Source: Bacteroidota bacterium
Lineage (GTDB): Bacteria > Bacteroidota > Bacteroidia > 2-12-FULL-35-15
Reading direction: 5' to 3'
Length of the DNA: 64,000 nt
NCBI GenBank assembly: GCA_947476185.1
Contig: CANJPX010000001.1
Coordinates: 171,566-235,565 of the forward strand
Shown here: piece by piece, positions 42,971-52,127 of the stretch
How the letters are laid out: the number at the start of each line of letters is the position of its first letter
Position numbering within the stretch: position 1 is the stretch's first letter
The notes under the pieces: generated by a model
Database searches by the model: none
What the model was told of the DNA's origin: nothing
Seen by the model: only the letters and a program-made list of their open reading frames with translations
Translations under genes and position numbers: made by a program

Positions 42971-43483
42971 ATGAAAAAGATACTTTTATTATTAGCTACT
43001 CCTGCGGTTTTGCTTTTGGCTAGCTGTGGAGGTTCAAAAACAGAAGGAACAACATCGGCAATGCCTGGAATGATGGAAGTTCAATTGAAAATAAATGGCA
43101 ACGCTCTTTCAATAATGGTTCCTGATTCTACAGTTGGAAAAATGGAGATGGTTGAACAATCATGGGGCGCGACTGAGATCAAAGTTGGAAAAGATTTTCA
43201 AATTTCTATTGAAGAAGGTGATGGAGATATTGCCTTAACAAAAAGTGATATTGCCGGTAATGATGTAAATAAATTCAAACGCTTTATCAAAGATGAACCA
43301 ACATTGTTAATTTGGGAATCTGAGATCACTGCACCGGAATGCCATTTTTATACGATCATTAAACCTGCAACTGTATCTTATGTGATTCAGGATATCAAAG
43401 GAGAGATGTTTGGTGAAAAAGCTGCTCAAAAGATGGTCGATGCAGCTAAATCATTAAAAGCAAAAGATGCTGCGAAGGTATAA
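42971..43483 (+). CDS. Lipoprotein of unknown function, 170 aa
   Basis: The signal peptide ends in the lipobox LLASCGG (Cys19), so the protein is lipid-anchored. After a short Gly/Ser/Thr linker the body is probably a small beta-rich domain (MMEVQLKINGNALSIMV ... GATEIKVGKDFQISIEEGDG) and ends in a Lys/Ala-rich helix (AQKMVDAAKSLKAKDAA). I do not recognise the family. It has the strongest promoter in the window and its own terminator, so it is a single-gene, probably well-expressed unit. Confidence 0.85.
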   Translation: MKKILLLLATPAVLLLASCGGSKTEGTTSAMPGMMEVQLKINGNALSIMVPDSTVGKMEMVEQSWGATEIKVGKDFQISIEEGDGDIALTKSDIAGNDVNKFKRFIKDEPTLLIWESEITAPECHFYTIIKPATVSYVIQDIKGEMFGEKAAQKMVDAAKSLKAKDAAKV

Positions 43484-43503
43484 AAATCGTTAATTTTTTA
43501 AAG

Positions 43504-43543
43504 TGCCTTGCTTCGTTCTTTCAAAGCAAGGCATTTTTGTTTT
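43504..43543 (+). terminator. Terminator after the lipoprotein gene
   Basis: TGCCTTGCTT (43504-43513) pairs with AAGCAAGGCA (43524-43533), followed by TTTTTGTTTT. Confidence 0.9.
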
Positions 43544-43567
43544 CGTATCATAAGTGAAAGTTTGAAT

Positions 43568-43654
43568 CGTCATTGCGAGGTACGAAGCAATCTTTCACGA
43601 TTAGGACAAGAGTTATGATTAAGCACAAGATTAAGTCACACCTCGAAATGAACG
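43568..43654. repeat. REP/MITE-like intergenic repeat with degraded second half
   Basis: CGTCATTGCGAGG (from 43568) followed by TACGAAGCAATCT matches a short interspersed sequence I know from intergenic regions of many bacteria (form CATTGCGAGGnACGAAGCAATC). The right half, CCTCGAAATGAACG (43641-43654), looks like a decayed inverted copy (expected CCTCGCAATGACG). The element would be about 87 bp with inverted ends and codes for nothing. Confidence 0.6.
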
Positions 43655-43728
43655 TTCTAAAAGATGTTGTGATTCAAAAAAGCTTCACCTAAAAAATAAA
43701 TTATATAATAAACTAGTATCATTTTTCA

Positions 43729-44937
43729 ATGAACAGAATTCTTTCCTCATATCTGGGAGCCTTTGCAAATATTCAGCGGAACATCTGGATCTTGTCTGTT
43801 GCTATGTTTATAAACAGGAGCGGTTCAATGGTGTTGTTGTTTACGTCATTATATCTTACAATAGACCTACATTTTACGATCGGTCAAGCTGGGTTGGCCT
43901 TAAGTTTTTATGGGATGGGAAGTGTATTGGGTTCTTATGCCGGTGGTTGGTTAACCGACCGAAAGAACTTTTTTGATATTATGATTCTTTCTCTCATCAC
44001 CAGTGGATTAATATTATTATTACTTCTGATTGCAACAACGCCTTTTTTTATCTCCCTCATTATTTTTTTATATGCATTCGCTGCCGATATTTTTCGACCG
44101 GCAAATTCAAAAGCAATAACGGCCTATAGCACTTCCGAAAACCGGACCCGCTCCGTTTCATTAGTTCGTTTAGCCATTAATTTAGGCTTTTCAATTGGCC
44201 CGGCCGTTGGAGGATTCATTGCTTTATATCTCGGATATAAATGGTTATTTGTAATTGATGCCTGTACCAGTTTTTTAGCCGCAATTATGTTATTTATGTA
44301 TTTGCCGAAAACGAATGAAGAGCCGGAAAAATCAGAATCAACCATTTTAGATGATAGCTCAACATCTGCCTACCGCGATATGAGGTATTTATTATTTATT
44401 GTTTTGGTAGCCTTTTTTGGAATATCCTTCTTCCAGCTTTTTTCAAGTGTTCCCCAATATTTTAGTAAGGAATGTCATTTTAATGAAGGTACGATCGGAT
44501 TATTATTGGCATTAAATGGTTTACTGGTAGTAATTATTGAAATGCCATTAGTGGCAGCATTGGAAAAAAAGCCGAAGATATTTTCTTTCATCATTGCGGG
44601 TGCGCTTTGTCTTCCGATAGCATTTTCCATTCTTCATTTTGGAAAAGGAATGATGATCTGGGCGGTGATGTATACGTTGTTGATTACACTTTCAGAAATT
44701 CTGGCAATGCCCTTTATGATGAATTTTGCTTTATCGCGCCCTGCAAAAGAACGGCAAGGACAATATTCTGCTTTATATTCCATCTCTTACGGATTGGCAA
44801 ATATATTTGCTCCATTATTAGGATTAGGCATTGCCGACAAATACGGTTTTGATGCAATGTTTTATTTTTTCATCGGATTAAGCTTAATGACAGCAATTGG
44901 ATTTTGGATCTTGAAAAGGAAGGAAGGGAAACCTTGA
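43729..44937 (+). CDS. MFS transporter (drug:proton antiporter type), 402 aa
   Basis: A 12-helix major facilitator protein with the motif-A loop GGWLTDRKNF between helices 2 and 3 and a matching second-half loop. The segment FRPANSKAITAYSTSENRTR and the helix-5 motif LGFSIGPAVGGF resemble the MdtH/YceL-type exporters. It should lie in the inner membrane and export small molecules with proton exchange; substrate is unknown. It stands alone, downstream of the REP-like element. Confidence 0.87.
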   Translation: MNRILSSYLGAFANIQRNIWILSVAMFINRSGSMVLLFTSLYLTIDLHFTIGQAGLALSFYGMGSVLGSYAGGWLTDRKNFFDIMILSLITSGLILLLLLIATTPFFISLIIFLYAFAADIFRPANSKAITAYSTSENRTRSVSLVRLAINLGFSIGPAVGGFIALYLGYKWLFVIDACTSFLAAIMLFMYLPKTNEEPEKSESTILDDSSTSAYRDMRYLLFIVLVAFFGISFFQLFSSVPQYFSKECHFNEGTIGLLLALNGLLVVIIEMPLVAALEKKPKIFSFIIAGALCLPIAFSILHFGKGMMIWAVMYTLLITLSEILAMPFMMNFALSRPAKERQGQYSALYSISYGLANIFAPLLGLGIADKYGFDAMFYFFIGLSLMTAIGFWILKRKEGKP

Positions 44938-45080
44938 TCTTTATTTGATTCTTTTTTATTGTGCAAGAACGACAAATTCAACCCTCCTGTTTTTCTGGCG
45001 ATTAACTTCTGAGTAATTCAATATGTATTGTAAAATTTAATATATTGATTATAAAGATCCAATATGCCTGTAATACTAAA

Positions 45081-47153
45081 TTATATTCTTACCCCAATTA
45101 GTAAAACATCATCTACTTGCTCGGTATCAGCTTTCCAATTTAAAAAATTACTCTTTATTATATCTTTTTGGTCATTCATGGGAAGGTTACATATTTCAAT
45201 TAAAATTTCTTTTAACTGTTTATGCATAAATTTTTTACCCTTGGCTCCTCCAAATTGATCAGGAAGACCATCTGTTAAAGTATATACAATATCATTTTTT
45301 TGTAATTGAAACGAATGTTGAGTGAATGGTTCGGAGTCTTTGTCATGTTTCCCAACCGGCATTTTGTCTGCTTTAAATTCTATTAATTCATTTTTGCATG
45401 CATCTGAAAATGATTGACGAATCACCCAAATGGGATTATTAGCAGCCGAATAGGTCATTTCCTGAGTTATAAAATCAAAAGTAATTAAACTGCAATCCAT
45501 CCCATCTTTTCCTCCTTCGATACTGCCATCTCTTTTCAATCGTTCGATAATATTTGAACGGGTATGATTTAATATATCAGCGGTTTCAGTATATCCTTCT
45601 TCGATAGCCTTTTCTAACGATGAAATATTTAATATGCTCATAATCGCTCCCGGTACTCCATGCCCTGTGCTATCAGCAGTTGCTAAAATAATTTTTCCAT
45701 CATTTAATTTACTTGCCCAGTAGAAATCTCCACTTACGACATCTTTAGGTTGAAAGAATACAAAATAGTTCTTTAGGTTCTCATCTAAAAAAGTTTTACT
45801 TGCAAGAAAACTCCTTTGTATGCGTTCTGCATAATTGATGCTGTCAGTAATTTCCTTGTGCTTTTCTTCAATAATATCTTTTTGTAATACGGTTTCTTTG
45901 TTTTTTATTTCAATAATTTGTTTTTGTTTTCTTGTAATACGAAGTGAACGTAAAATCAAACTTGCAAAACCAATTACTACTATTAAACCAATAATTACCG
46001 ACCAGGTGATAGTCTTTTGCTTTTTGCTTTTTTCTTCTGCAATCAGGTTCTGCCTTTCTAATTCACCCTTATATTCTGCTTTTGAGATAGCTGTTTTTTT
46101 TTCAAATTCAAATGTCATTTGACTTTGAACAGTTTGCTTTCTAGTTTCTTCATTATCTATACTGTCTTTATAAAGTTTATAGAGCTTGAAATGATTATAT
46201 GCAGCCTTAAAATCTCCTGTTGCACTATCTGCTTCACTATATCCTTCATATATATTTTGCAAGGTTGATTTAGCACCAATTTCTTTGGCTAATTTTTCAG
46301 CCTTCGATAAATATTTTATTGCCCGATTGTATTCTTTTTGTTTAATATAAACACCTGCTATATTTGCTAATGCATTAATGACATTAGGCTTGTCTCCAAG
46401 ATCTTCATATATCTTTAAGGAAGCCAAAAAGTTTTTATAAACTTCCGGGTAGTTACCTTGATCATGATAAATCATTCCCAATAAGGAATAGGAATTAGCG
46501 ACTCCTTGCATGTCTCCTATTTCGTTAAATATATTTAATCCTAAAGTTTGATATTTTATTGCTTCAGGATATTTTTTTTGCATATAATAAGCAAATCCCA
46601 AATTTCCATAACACGCGGCCATTCCATTTTTATATCCAATAAGTTCTAATGTTTTTAAACTAGATAAATAATGCTTTGTAGCAACGGGGTAATTTTCTTG
46701 GAAATAATAAATGGTTCCAATGCTTCCATAAGAAAGAGCAGCCCCCATTTTGTCTCCAATTTCTTCTTGTATTTTTAAAGAAGCAAATTCATTTTTTAAT
46801 GCTTCTGGAAAGTCACTTTTGTCGGTGTATATCCTGCCAATACTAGCATAAATAGCAGCCTTGTATTTTTTTGCAGTTTGTTTTACCTTTTCTTTATTTT
46901 TATCTGAACTGGTTTGAATTAGAATTTCAGCAAAATTTAGCGCTTTTTTACAAGTCATTAATCCGTTCTGAAAATCTCCAATAAATTCATATGCATAACT
47001 TAGTCCCGTCAGGTGAATCAGTTTGTTTGTGTCAGCCTTATCAGTCTTTATTACCTGGAGTAATGAGTCTATTTTGGACTGTTGGGCAAGAGAATATTTT
47101 TGACCAATTATAAATGAAACGATTAAAAAAAAATATTTTATTGCTCTTGCCAT
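45081..47153 (-). CDS. TPR-containing SpoIIE/PP2C-family sensor phosphatase
   Basis: The protein has a signal peptide (MARAIKYFFLIVSFIIGQ ... SLAQ), about seven TPR units in the periplasm (about 25-320, e.g. AACYGNLGFAYYMQKKYPEA), one membrane helix (about 385-405), a short coiled coil and a C-terminal PP2C/SpoIIE phosphatase (about 450-690: VSGDFYWASK, ADSTGHGVPGAIMSIL, YTLTDGLPDQFGG). I start it at 47153; a frame continues to 47216 but would begin inside the typA terminator. Such proteins in Bacteroidota probably control anti-sigma-factor antagonists or other phosphoproteins from an envelope signal; the target is unknown. Confidence 0.87.
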   Translation of the reverse strand: MARAIKYFFLIVSFIIGQKYSLAQQSKIDSLLQVIKTDKADTNKLIHLTGLSYAYEFIGDFQNGLMTCKKALNFAEILIQTSSDKNKEKVKQTAKKYKAAIYASIGRIYTDKSDFPEALKNEFASLKIQEEIGDKMGAALSYGSIGTIYYFQENYPVATKHYLSSLKTLELIGYKNGMAACYGNLGFAYYMQKKYPEAIKYQTLGLNIFNEIGDMQGVANSYSLLGMIYHDQGNYPEVYKNFLASLKIYEDLGDKPNVINALANIAGVYIKQKEYNRAIKYLSKAEKLAKEIGAKSTLQNIYEGYSEADSATGDFKAAYNHFKLYKLYKDSIDNEETRKQTVQSQMTFEFEKKTAISKAEYKGELERQNLIAEEKSKKQKTITWSVIIGLIVVIGFASLILRSLRITRKQKQIIEIKNKETVLQKDIIEEKHKEITDSINYAERIQRSFLASKTFLDENLKNYFVFFQPKDVVSGDFYWASKLNDGKIILATADSTGHGVPGAIMSILNISSLEKAIEEGYTETADILNHTRSNIIERLKRDGSIEGGKDGMDCSLITFDFITQEMTYSAANNPIWVIRQSFSDACKNELIEFKADKMPVGKHDKDSEPFTQHSFQLQKNDIVYTLTDGLPDQFGGAKGKKFMHKQLKEILIEICNLPMNDQKDIIKSNFLNWKADTEQVDDVLLIGVRI

Positions 47154-47202
47154 TTGAAGTAAATTGTTTCTACGATAAAGAAATGGAATTAATAGAAAAA
47201 TA

Positions 47203-47234
47203 AAAAAACGCTCCAAATTTTGGAGCGTTTTTTA
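47203..47234 (-). terminator. Terminator downstream of typA (minus strand)
   Basis: CGCTCCAAA/TTTGGAGCG with flanking A and T runs forms a long hairpin. On the minus strand it is followed by seven T residues. It lies about 100 bases past the typA stop codon and ahead of the sensor phosphatase start. Confidence 0.88.
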
Positions 47235-47334
47235 GTTTAGTCTCCTCTCATCACTCTTTCCCTTTCGCACCTTCTATATGAGGTAACGGAAGAGAAATTT
47301 GTTTTGCGGAGAGAGATTTAAAGAGTTGGCTTTT

Positions 47335-49146
47335 TTACCCAACCAATTTTTTCTCGTTACGTTTACGTTCTGTTTCATCCAATATTACTTTACGCATACG
47401 GATAGAACCAGGCGTTACTTCAACATACTCATCGATCTGAACATATTCCATCGCTTCCTCTAATGAGAAATTGATTTTTGGTGCGATACGCATTTTATCA
47501 TCTGTACCAGATGCACGCATGTTCGATAATTTTTTCTCTTTCGTGATGTTCACCACGATATCATCCTGACGATTGTTTTCACCGATCACTTGTCCGGTAT
47601 AAATAGGTTCACCCGGCTCAACAAAGAATTTACCACGATCCTGTAATTTATCAATTGAATAGGCAATCGCAGTTCCTAACTCACCAGAAATTAATACACC
47701 GTTATTACGGCTAGGAATAACACCTTTCCATGGTTCGAATGCTTTAAAGCGATGCGCCATGATCGCTTCACCAGCTGTTGCAGTTAAAATATTATTACGT
47801 AAGCCAATAATTCCACGGGAAGGAATTTCAAATTCCAAATGTTGAAGATCACCTTTTGGTTCCATCAATAACATATCACCTTTACGCTGACTAACATACT
47901 CAATTACTTTTCCGGCAGATTCTTCAGGAACATCAACCGTTAAATATTCTATCGGCTCACATTTCACTCCATCAATTTCTTTGATGATAACTTGCGGTTG
48001 TCCAACTTGCAATTCATAACCTTCGCGTCTCATTGTTTCTATCAAAACAGATAAGTGAAGAATACCTCTTCCGAATACCAAATAGGAGTCGGCAGAATTT
48101 GTTTCCTCAACACGTAATGCAAGATTTTTTTCCAATTCTTTGAATAAACGATCACGCAAGTGACGTGAAGTAACAAACTTTCCTTCTTTACCGAAGAAGG
48201 GAGAGTTGTTGATACAAAACAACATATTCATTGTTGGCTCATCAATAGCGATAGGAGTAAGTCCTTCCGGATTTTCAAAATCAGCAATCGTATCACCAAT
48301 TTCAAATCCATCAATTCCTGTGATTGCAACAATTTCTCCTGAGTTGATCGACTCCGATGATTTCGCTTTTCCTAAACCTTCAAAGGTGAATAATTCTTTG
48401 ATGCGGGATTTTATAATGGATCCATCTCTTTTCACTAATGATACCGGCATATTTTCTTTTATAGAACCGCGGTGTACACGCCCTACAGCAATACGTCCAA
48501 CAAATGAAGAATAATCTAAGGAAGTGATCTGCATTTGCAAAGTACCTTCCTGACTTGGAGCTTCAGGGAAAAAATCAATAATTGTATCCAATAAATAAGT
48601 AATGTCGGTAGTAGGATTTTTCCAATCCGGCCCCATCCAACCTTGCTTTGATGAACCGTAAACAGTTTTAAAATCTAACTGCTCTTCTGTTGCATCTAAG
48701 TTAAAGAACAGATCAAAAACCTGATCATGAACTTCATCGGGGCGACAGTTTGGTTTGTCCACTTTGTTGATCACAAGCACAACACGTTTGCCTTGTGCCA
48801 AAGCTTTTTGAGTTACGAAACGCGTTTGAGGCATTGCACCTTCAAAAGCATCTACTAATAGAACTACACCATCGGCCATGTTTAAAACACGCTCTACTTC
48901 ACCACCAAAATCCGCGTGACCGGGAGTGTCGATGATGTTAATTTTTGTTCCTTTATATCGTACAGATACATTTTTTGCCAAAATGGTGATCCCGCGCTCC
49001 CGCTCAAGATCATTATTGTCAAGGATCAATTCCCCTGATTCCTGGTTATCACGAAATAATTTTCCTGTGTGTAAAATCTTATCTACCAAGGTTGTTTTTC
49101 CGTGATCGACGTGGGCAATAATGGCAATGTTTCTGATGTTTTTCAT
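47335..49146 (-). CDS. typA: Translational GTPase TypA/BipA
   Basis: The 603-residue ribosome-binding GTPase aids 50S assembly and stress or cold adaptation. G-motifs are IAHVDHGKTTL at residues about 8-18, DTPGHADFGGEV and NKVDKP; the C-terminal TypA-specific region shows PSRGIIGLRNNILTATAGEA and IRMRKVILDETERKR. Length is normal. A -7 box lies 78 bases upstream and a terminator follows, so it is a single-gene unit. Confidence 0.97.
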   Translation of the reverse strand: MKNIRNIAIIAHVDHGKTTLVDKILHTGKLFRDNQESGELILDNNDLERERGITILAKNVSVRYKGTKINIIDTPGHADFGGEVERVLNMADGVVLLVDAFEGAMPQTRFVTQKALAQGKRVVLVINKVDKPNCRPDEVHDQVFDLFFNLDATEEQLDFKTVYGSSKQGWMGPDWKNPTTDITYLLDTIIDFFPEAPSQEGTLQMQITSLDYSSFVGRIAVGRVHRGSIKENMPVSLVKRDGSIIKSRIKELFTFEGLGKAKSSESINSGEIVAITGIDGFEIGDTIADFENPEGLTPIAIDEPTMNMLFCINNSPFFGKEGKFVTSRHLRDRLFKELEKNLALRVEETNSADSYLVFGRGILHLSVLIETMRREGYELQVGQPQVIIKEIDGVKCEPIEYLTVDVPEESAGKVIEYVSQRKGDMLLMEPKGDLQHLEFEIPSRGIIGLRNNILTATAGEAIMAHRFKAFEPWKGVIPSRNNGVLISGELGTAIAYSIDKLQDRGKFFVEPGEPIYTGQVIGENNRQDDIVVNITKEKKLSNMRASGTDDKMRIAPKINFSLEEAMEYVQIDEYVEVTPGSIRMRKVILDETERKRNEKKLVG

Positions 49147-49223
49147 TATAAAATTTAGTTAATTTGACAGTTATAAATTCCAATCGGTCATATAACGATC
49201 AATAATATTGATTTTAAAGCCTG

Positions 49224-49231
49224 CAAAAGTA
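49224..49231 (-). promoter_or_regulatory. -7 box TACTTTTG (minus strand) for typA
   Basis: On the minus strand this reads TACTTTTG, an exact TAnnTTTG match, 77 bases before the typA ATG. No clear -33 element. Confidence 0.45.
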
Positions 49232-49341
49232 GTCATTTTTATTGTGAATTGTACATAAGCCGACCGTATATAATGGCAATTGGTCGAAAATATGCCTTTC
49301 AGGGAGACAAAAGCCCTCTGAAAATCATTGAAATACGAAAA

Positions 49342-50292
49342 TTACTTTTGGAAAAATTCAGCCGGTGAAATAGATTTAATATTCTGATTGCTAACGGGAT
49401 CGATCTTTATTTCATAGGTAGAATACGAATCGATGCTGCCATTTTTCATTTTTTTCATTTTTAAGGCATCTTTTCCTGTATTGATTTCAACAAATCCTTT
49501 TTCAGTATTAAATCCTCCTTTAATAGAATTATTTAAAAATGTTTTTTTAGGATTCCAGTCTGTTCCATAGTAAATTCTTAAAAAATAATCTCCATCAGGA
49601 ATTTCATTCATTTTGAATTCTGTCTGGCTTACCATATATTGATTTCTTATGGTTCTGTTTGGAGCATCTTTTTCAACTAAACAAACTACGGCTTCGGTAT
49701 TACCGGTAGTAAAAATAGTGATACTGTTTTTGCTTTCCGGATCAGAAATTTCTGCTCCAAAATAAGTGGAGTAGGGTGAATCAAAATTGCTGATGGCCGG
49801 TTCCGAAGGTTCTATCTTTTTGTCATTGACCTTTTCAGTAGGTTGCGGCACGGTAGTACTTGAAGCTGTGTTTTTTTCGGCGGAATACGAAATGATAAAA
49901 TACAAAAGGACAAGCGCAATACCAACGCTTACGAGTATTTGCCAACTTTCTGTATTATCTTTTTTCTCTGGATTTTTTTTCGTTTGCGTCTTTTGCTTTG
50001 TGTATTGATATGCGCTCCCTGATGTATATTGAGGTCCTGTTGCGTATTCGCGTTTTTGTGCCTGTGTTTTATTATAATAGGAAAACTTCAGATCGTATTT
50101 TTTTCGTTTTTCAGGATTTGATAAAACGGTATATGCTTGTTGTATTTCCTTAAAATATTCTTCAGCTGCCTTGTTGCCAATATTTTTATCCGGGTGATAT
50201 TTTTTTGCTAATGCACGATAGGAAATTTTTATTTCATCGAATGTTGCGTTGCTTTTTACTTCAAGTAGTATGTAATAATTTCTTTCGGCCAT
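49342..50292 (-). CDS. Membrane-anchored J-domain (DnaJ-like) protein, 316 aa
   Basis: An N-terminal J-domain (residues 4-66, with HPDKN at about 34-38) is followed by a Gln/Tyr/Lys-rich linker, a single membrane helix (about 120-140, [16 protein letters not shown]) and a C-terminal beta-rich domain (about 165-316) that lacks the Cys-rich zinc region of true DnaJ. The J-domain would recruit DnaK at the inner face of the membrane, and the rest would lie in the periplasm. What the C-terminal part binds is unknown. It is followed upstream by the muiA-like gene on the same strand, with a 32-base gap. Confidence 0.82.
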   Translation of the reverse strand: MAERNYYILLEVKSNATFDEIKISYRALAKKYHPDKNIGNKAAEEYFKEIQQAYTVLSNPEKRKKYDLKFSYYNKTQAQKREYATGPQYTSGSAYQYTKQKTQTKKNPEKKDNTESWQILVSVGIALVLLYFIISYSAEKNTASSTTVPQPTEKVNDKKIEPSEPAISNFDSPYSTYFGAEISDPESKNSITIFTTGNTEAVVCLVEKDAPNRTIRNQYMVSQTEFKMNEIPDGDYFLRIYYGTDWNPKKTFLNNSIKGGFNTEKGFVEINTGKDALKMKKMKNGSIDSYSTYEIKIDPVSNQNIKSISPAEFFQK

Positions 50293-50324
50293 ATTTCTCT
50301 TTCACTGAAATTACATTATAAATT

Positions 50325-52040
50325 TTAAAAAGATGGACTTGCTGCAGAACGGTATTTCTGAGTGTTTATCTTCGATGTTTTTGGGTACTTTACAGAAAAT
50401 GAAAGTTCAATTTTTTTTACTTCTCCAGGTTGTAAATTATATTTCCATACCAGTTTTCCTGTTTTATCATCGTACTCAGCTTTTGATATTTCAATAGCAT
50501 CAACAGCTACATCACTTTGCGTTGAAATAGGTAATTGGTCTTCCACCTCGATTTGAACCGGCGTTTTACGATTATTTTTTACCAACATCTCATATGCAAA
50601 GGTTTCTTTTGTGCTATTGCCGATATATTTTTTTGTGCAATATTCTTTTACTTTACTCCTTGTCACTAAAACTTTGTTATCGCGGCCAAGTGAAAGATCG
50701 AGCGTGTCGTCAGCGCTTCTTGTATATATGTATGATTGTCCTACGAACGTGCCGCCATAATAAACATTCGCTTCGCCTTCCACAAGGTCAAGGTCTTCCC
50801 AGCCGGTGATGCGGGCCAATAAAAAGGCATCGCGATCTAGTTTCGGTGCACTAAAATGTTGGAAGGTTGCAGGTAATTTGTATTCTGTAACATCAACAAG
50901 ATATGGTTTTGAGTCGGAAGGAAAAGTGTAATTTGTTTTAATATCAAATTCGGCACTAAGTTCTGCGATTTCAATTTCTACAAATGAAACTTTTGGTTTT
51001 TCGATCTGTTCTTTTGGAATTGTACTAAAAGTATTTGAATTCGAAATAGAATTTTGCATGTATCCTTCTCCGGATTGATAGGCTGCTGAAGGCGCATTTT
51101 CCTTGTTTGAAATTTCTCTGTGTTTATAAGTTGAAGTGTAGGTTAGATCCCAAGGAAGTAATTCCGGTTTAGCAGCACTTTTTGATGGATCGGCAGTAGA
51201 TAATTTTAATTTGATATCATTCCAATCGATACCTGTATTATTATAAACTTTCGCTCTGTATTTTAATTCTATTGGTTGATTGATATCTTCTGCCCGAAGA
51301 TCATAGCTAGGTGCCCAGCCTGCATCGGAAACTAAATATTTCAGATCAATTGTAGATGTTGTTTTTGCTGTTGATGAAATGAGGATTGAAATTTCGGATG
51401 TAGGTTGATTGTTTTTTGAATCTAATTCATCCAGTTGCTGATTTACTTTATTTAAAGTTTCTTGCAAAGAATAATTTCTTTTATCAAGTTTACTTATCTC
51501 TGCATTTATCTCTTTTATCCTAACTCTGTAAAAATCGGCAGCTAATTTTAATTCTGCGATCGCAACACCTTTGTCTGTGCCGCCAATAGATTCGTTCTTC
51601 AAAAGCATGTTTTTTTCTGTCACAAAGGCATCTTTATCATTATTTGCTAATGTGATCCCATCAGATAAAATAGTGACTGAGTCTTTCAATTGTTTAATTC
51701 TGTTGCTTTCTTTTTGGTTGGACATATAATTTATTGCATCCGAGATTGCTAATATGGAAACGTTGCCGGATGCACTTACTTGAATGCTTTTGGAATCTAG
51801 TTTAGGAGAGAGATTAATAAAAGTTATTTTGTTCCTTCCCGGATTAAGAGTCACCATTTTGTTTTGGCTTACTTCAGCACCATATAAATAAATGATCACC
51901 GACTGAACAGGAGTATTCACTTCCTGAACTGTTTCGTTTGTTTGCGCAAATGAATTAGAGCCGCTAAGAAGGACAAATAATGAAAACAATATTTTTGTTT
52001 TATTGATTATTTGCTTTTGGAAAAGAGGGTTGTGTCTCAT
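50325..52040 (-). CDS. MuiA-type (DUF4140/DUF4139) secreted protein, 571 aa
   Basis: A signal peptide (about 1-32, ending NSFAQ) is followed by DUF4140 (VQSVIIYLYGAEVSQNKMV, about 45-140), a long coiled coil (about 105-215) and DUF4139 (about 225-565, with YLVSDAGWAPSYDLRAE and a final beta region YNLQPGEVKKIELSFSVKYP). The family is called mucoidy inhibitor A after a Pseudomonas phenotype, but its molecular role is not known. It probably shares a transcript with the downstream J-domain gene. Confidence 0.88.
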   Translation of the reverse strand: MRHNPLFQKQIINKTKILFSLFVLLSGSNSFAQTNETVQEVNTPVQSVIIYLYGAEVSQNKMVTLNPGRNKITFINLSPKLDSKSIQVSASGNVSILAISDAINYMSNQKESNRIKQLKDSVTILSDGITLANNDKDAFVTEKNMLLKNESIGGTDKGVAIAELKLAADFYRVRIKEINAEISKLDKRNYSLQETLNKVNQQLDELDSKNNQPTSEISILISSTAKTTSTIDLKYLVSDAGWAPSYDLRAEDINQPIELKYRAKVYNNTGIDWNDIKLKLSTADPSKSAAKPELLPWDLTYTSTYKHREISNKENAPSAAYQSGEGYMQNSISNSNTFSTIPKEQIEKPKVSFVEIEIAELSAEFDIKTNYTFPSDSKPYLVDVTEYKLPATFQHFSAPKLDRDAFLLARITGWEDLDLVEGEANVYYGGTFVGQSYIYTRSADDTLDLSLGRDNKVLVTRSKVKEYCTKKYIGNSTKETFAYEMLVKNNRKTPVQIEVEDQLPISTQSDVAVDAIEISKAEYDDKTGKLVWKYNLQPGEVKKIELSFSVKYPKTSKINTQKYRSAASPSF

Positions 52041-52063
52041 TTGTTTTTAGGTCTAGAAAGTTT

Positions 52064-52106
52064 AAAAACAAAACCCTGACGTTAATTGAAAAACAATTCG
52101 TCAGGG
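52064..52106 (-). terminator. Terminator after the peptide-binding lipoprotein gene (minus strand)
   Basis: CCCTGACG (52074-52081) pairs with CGTCAGGG (52099-52106), with a further AATTG/CAATT stem inside. The minus strand continues with a T-rich run. Confidence 0.88.
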
Positions 52107-52127
52107 CTTTATAAAAAAAATTAAAAT

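Noticed and set aside
47154..47216. N-terminal extension of the sensor phosphatase to 47216
   Set aside because: The extra codons lie on the typA terminator hairpin and would hide the signal peptide that begins at 47153.
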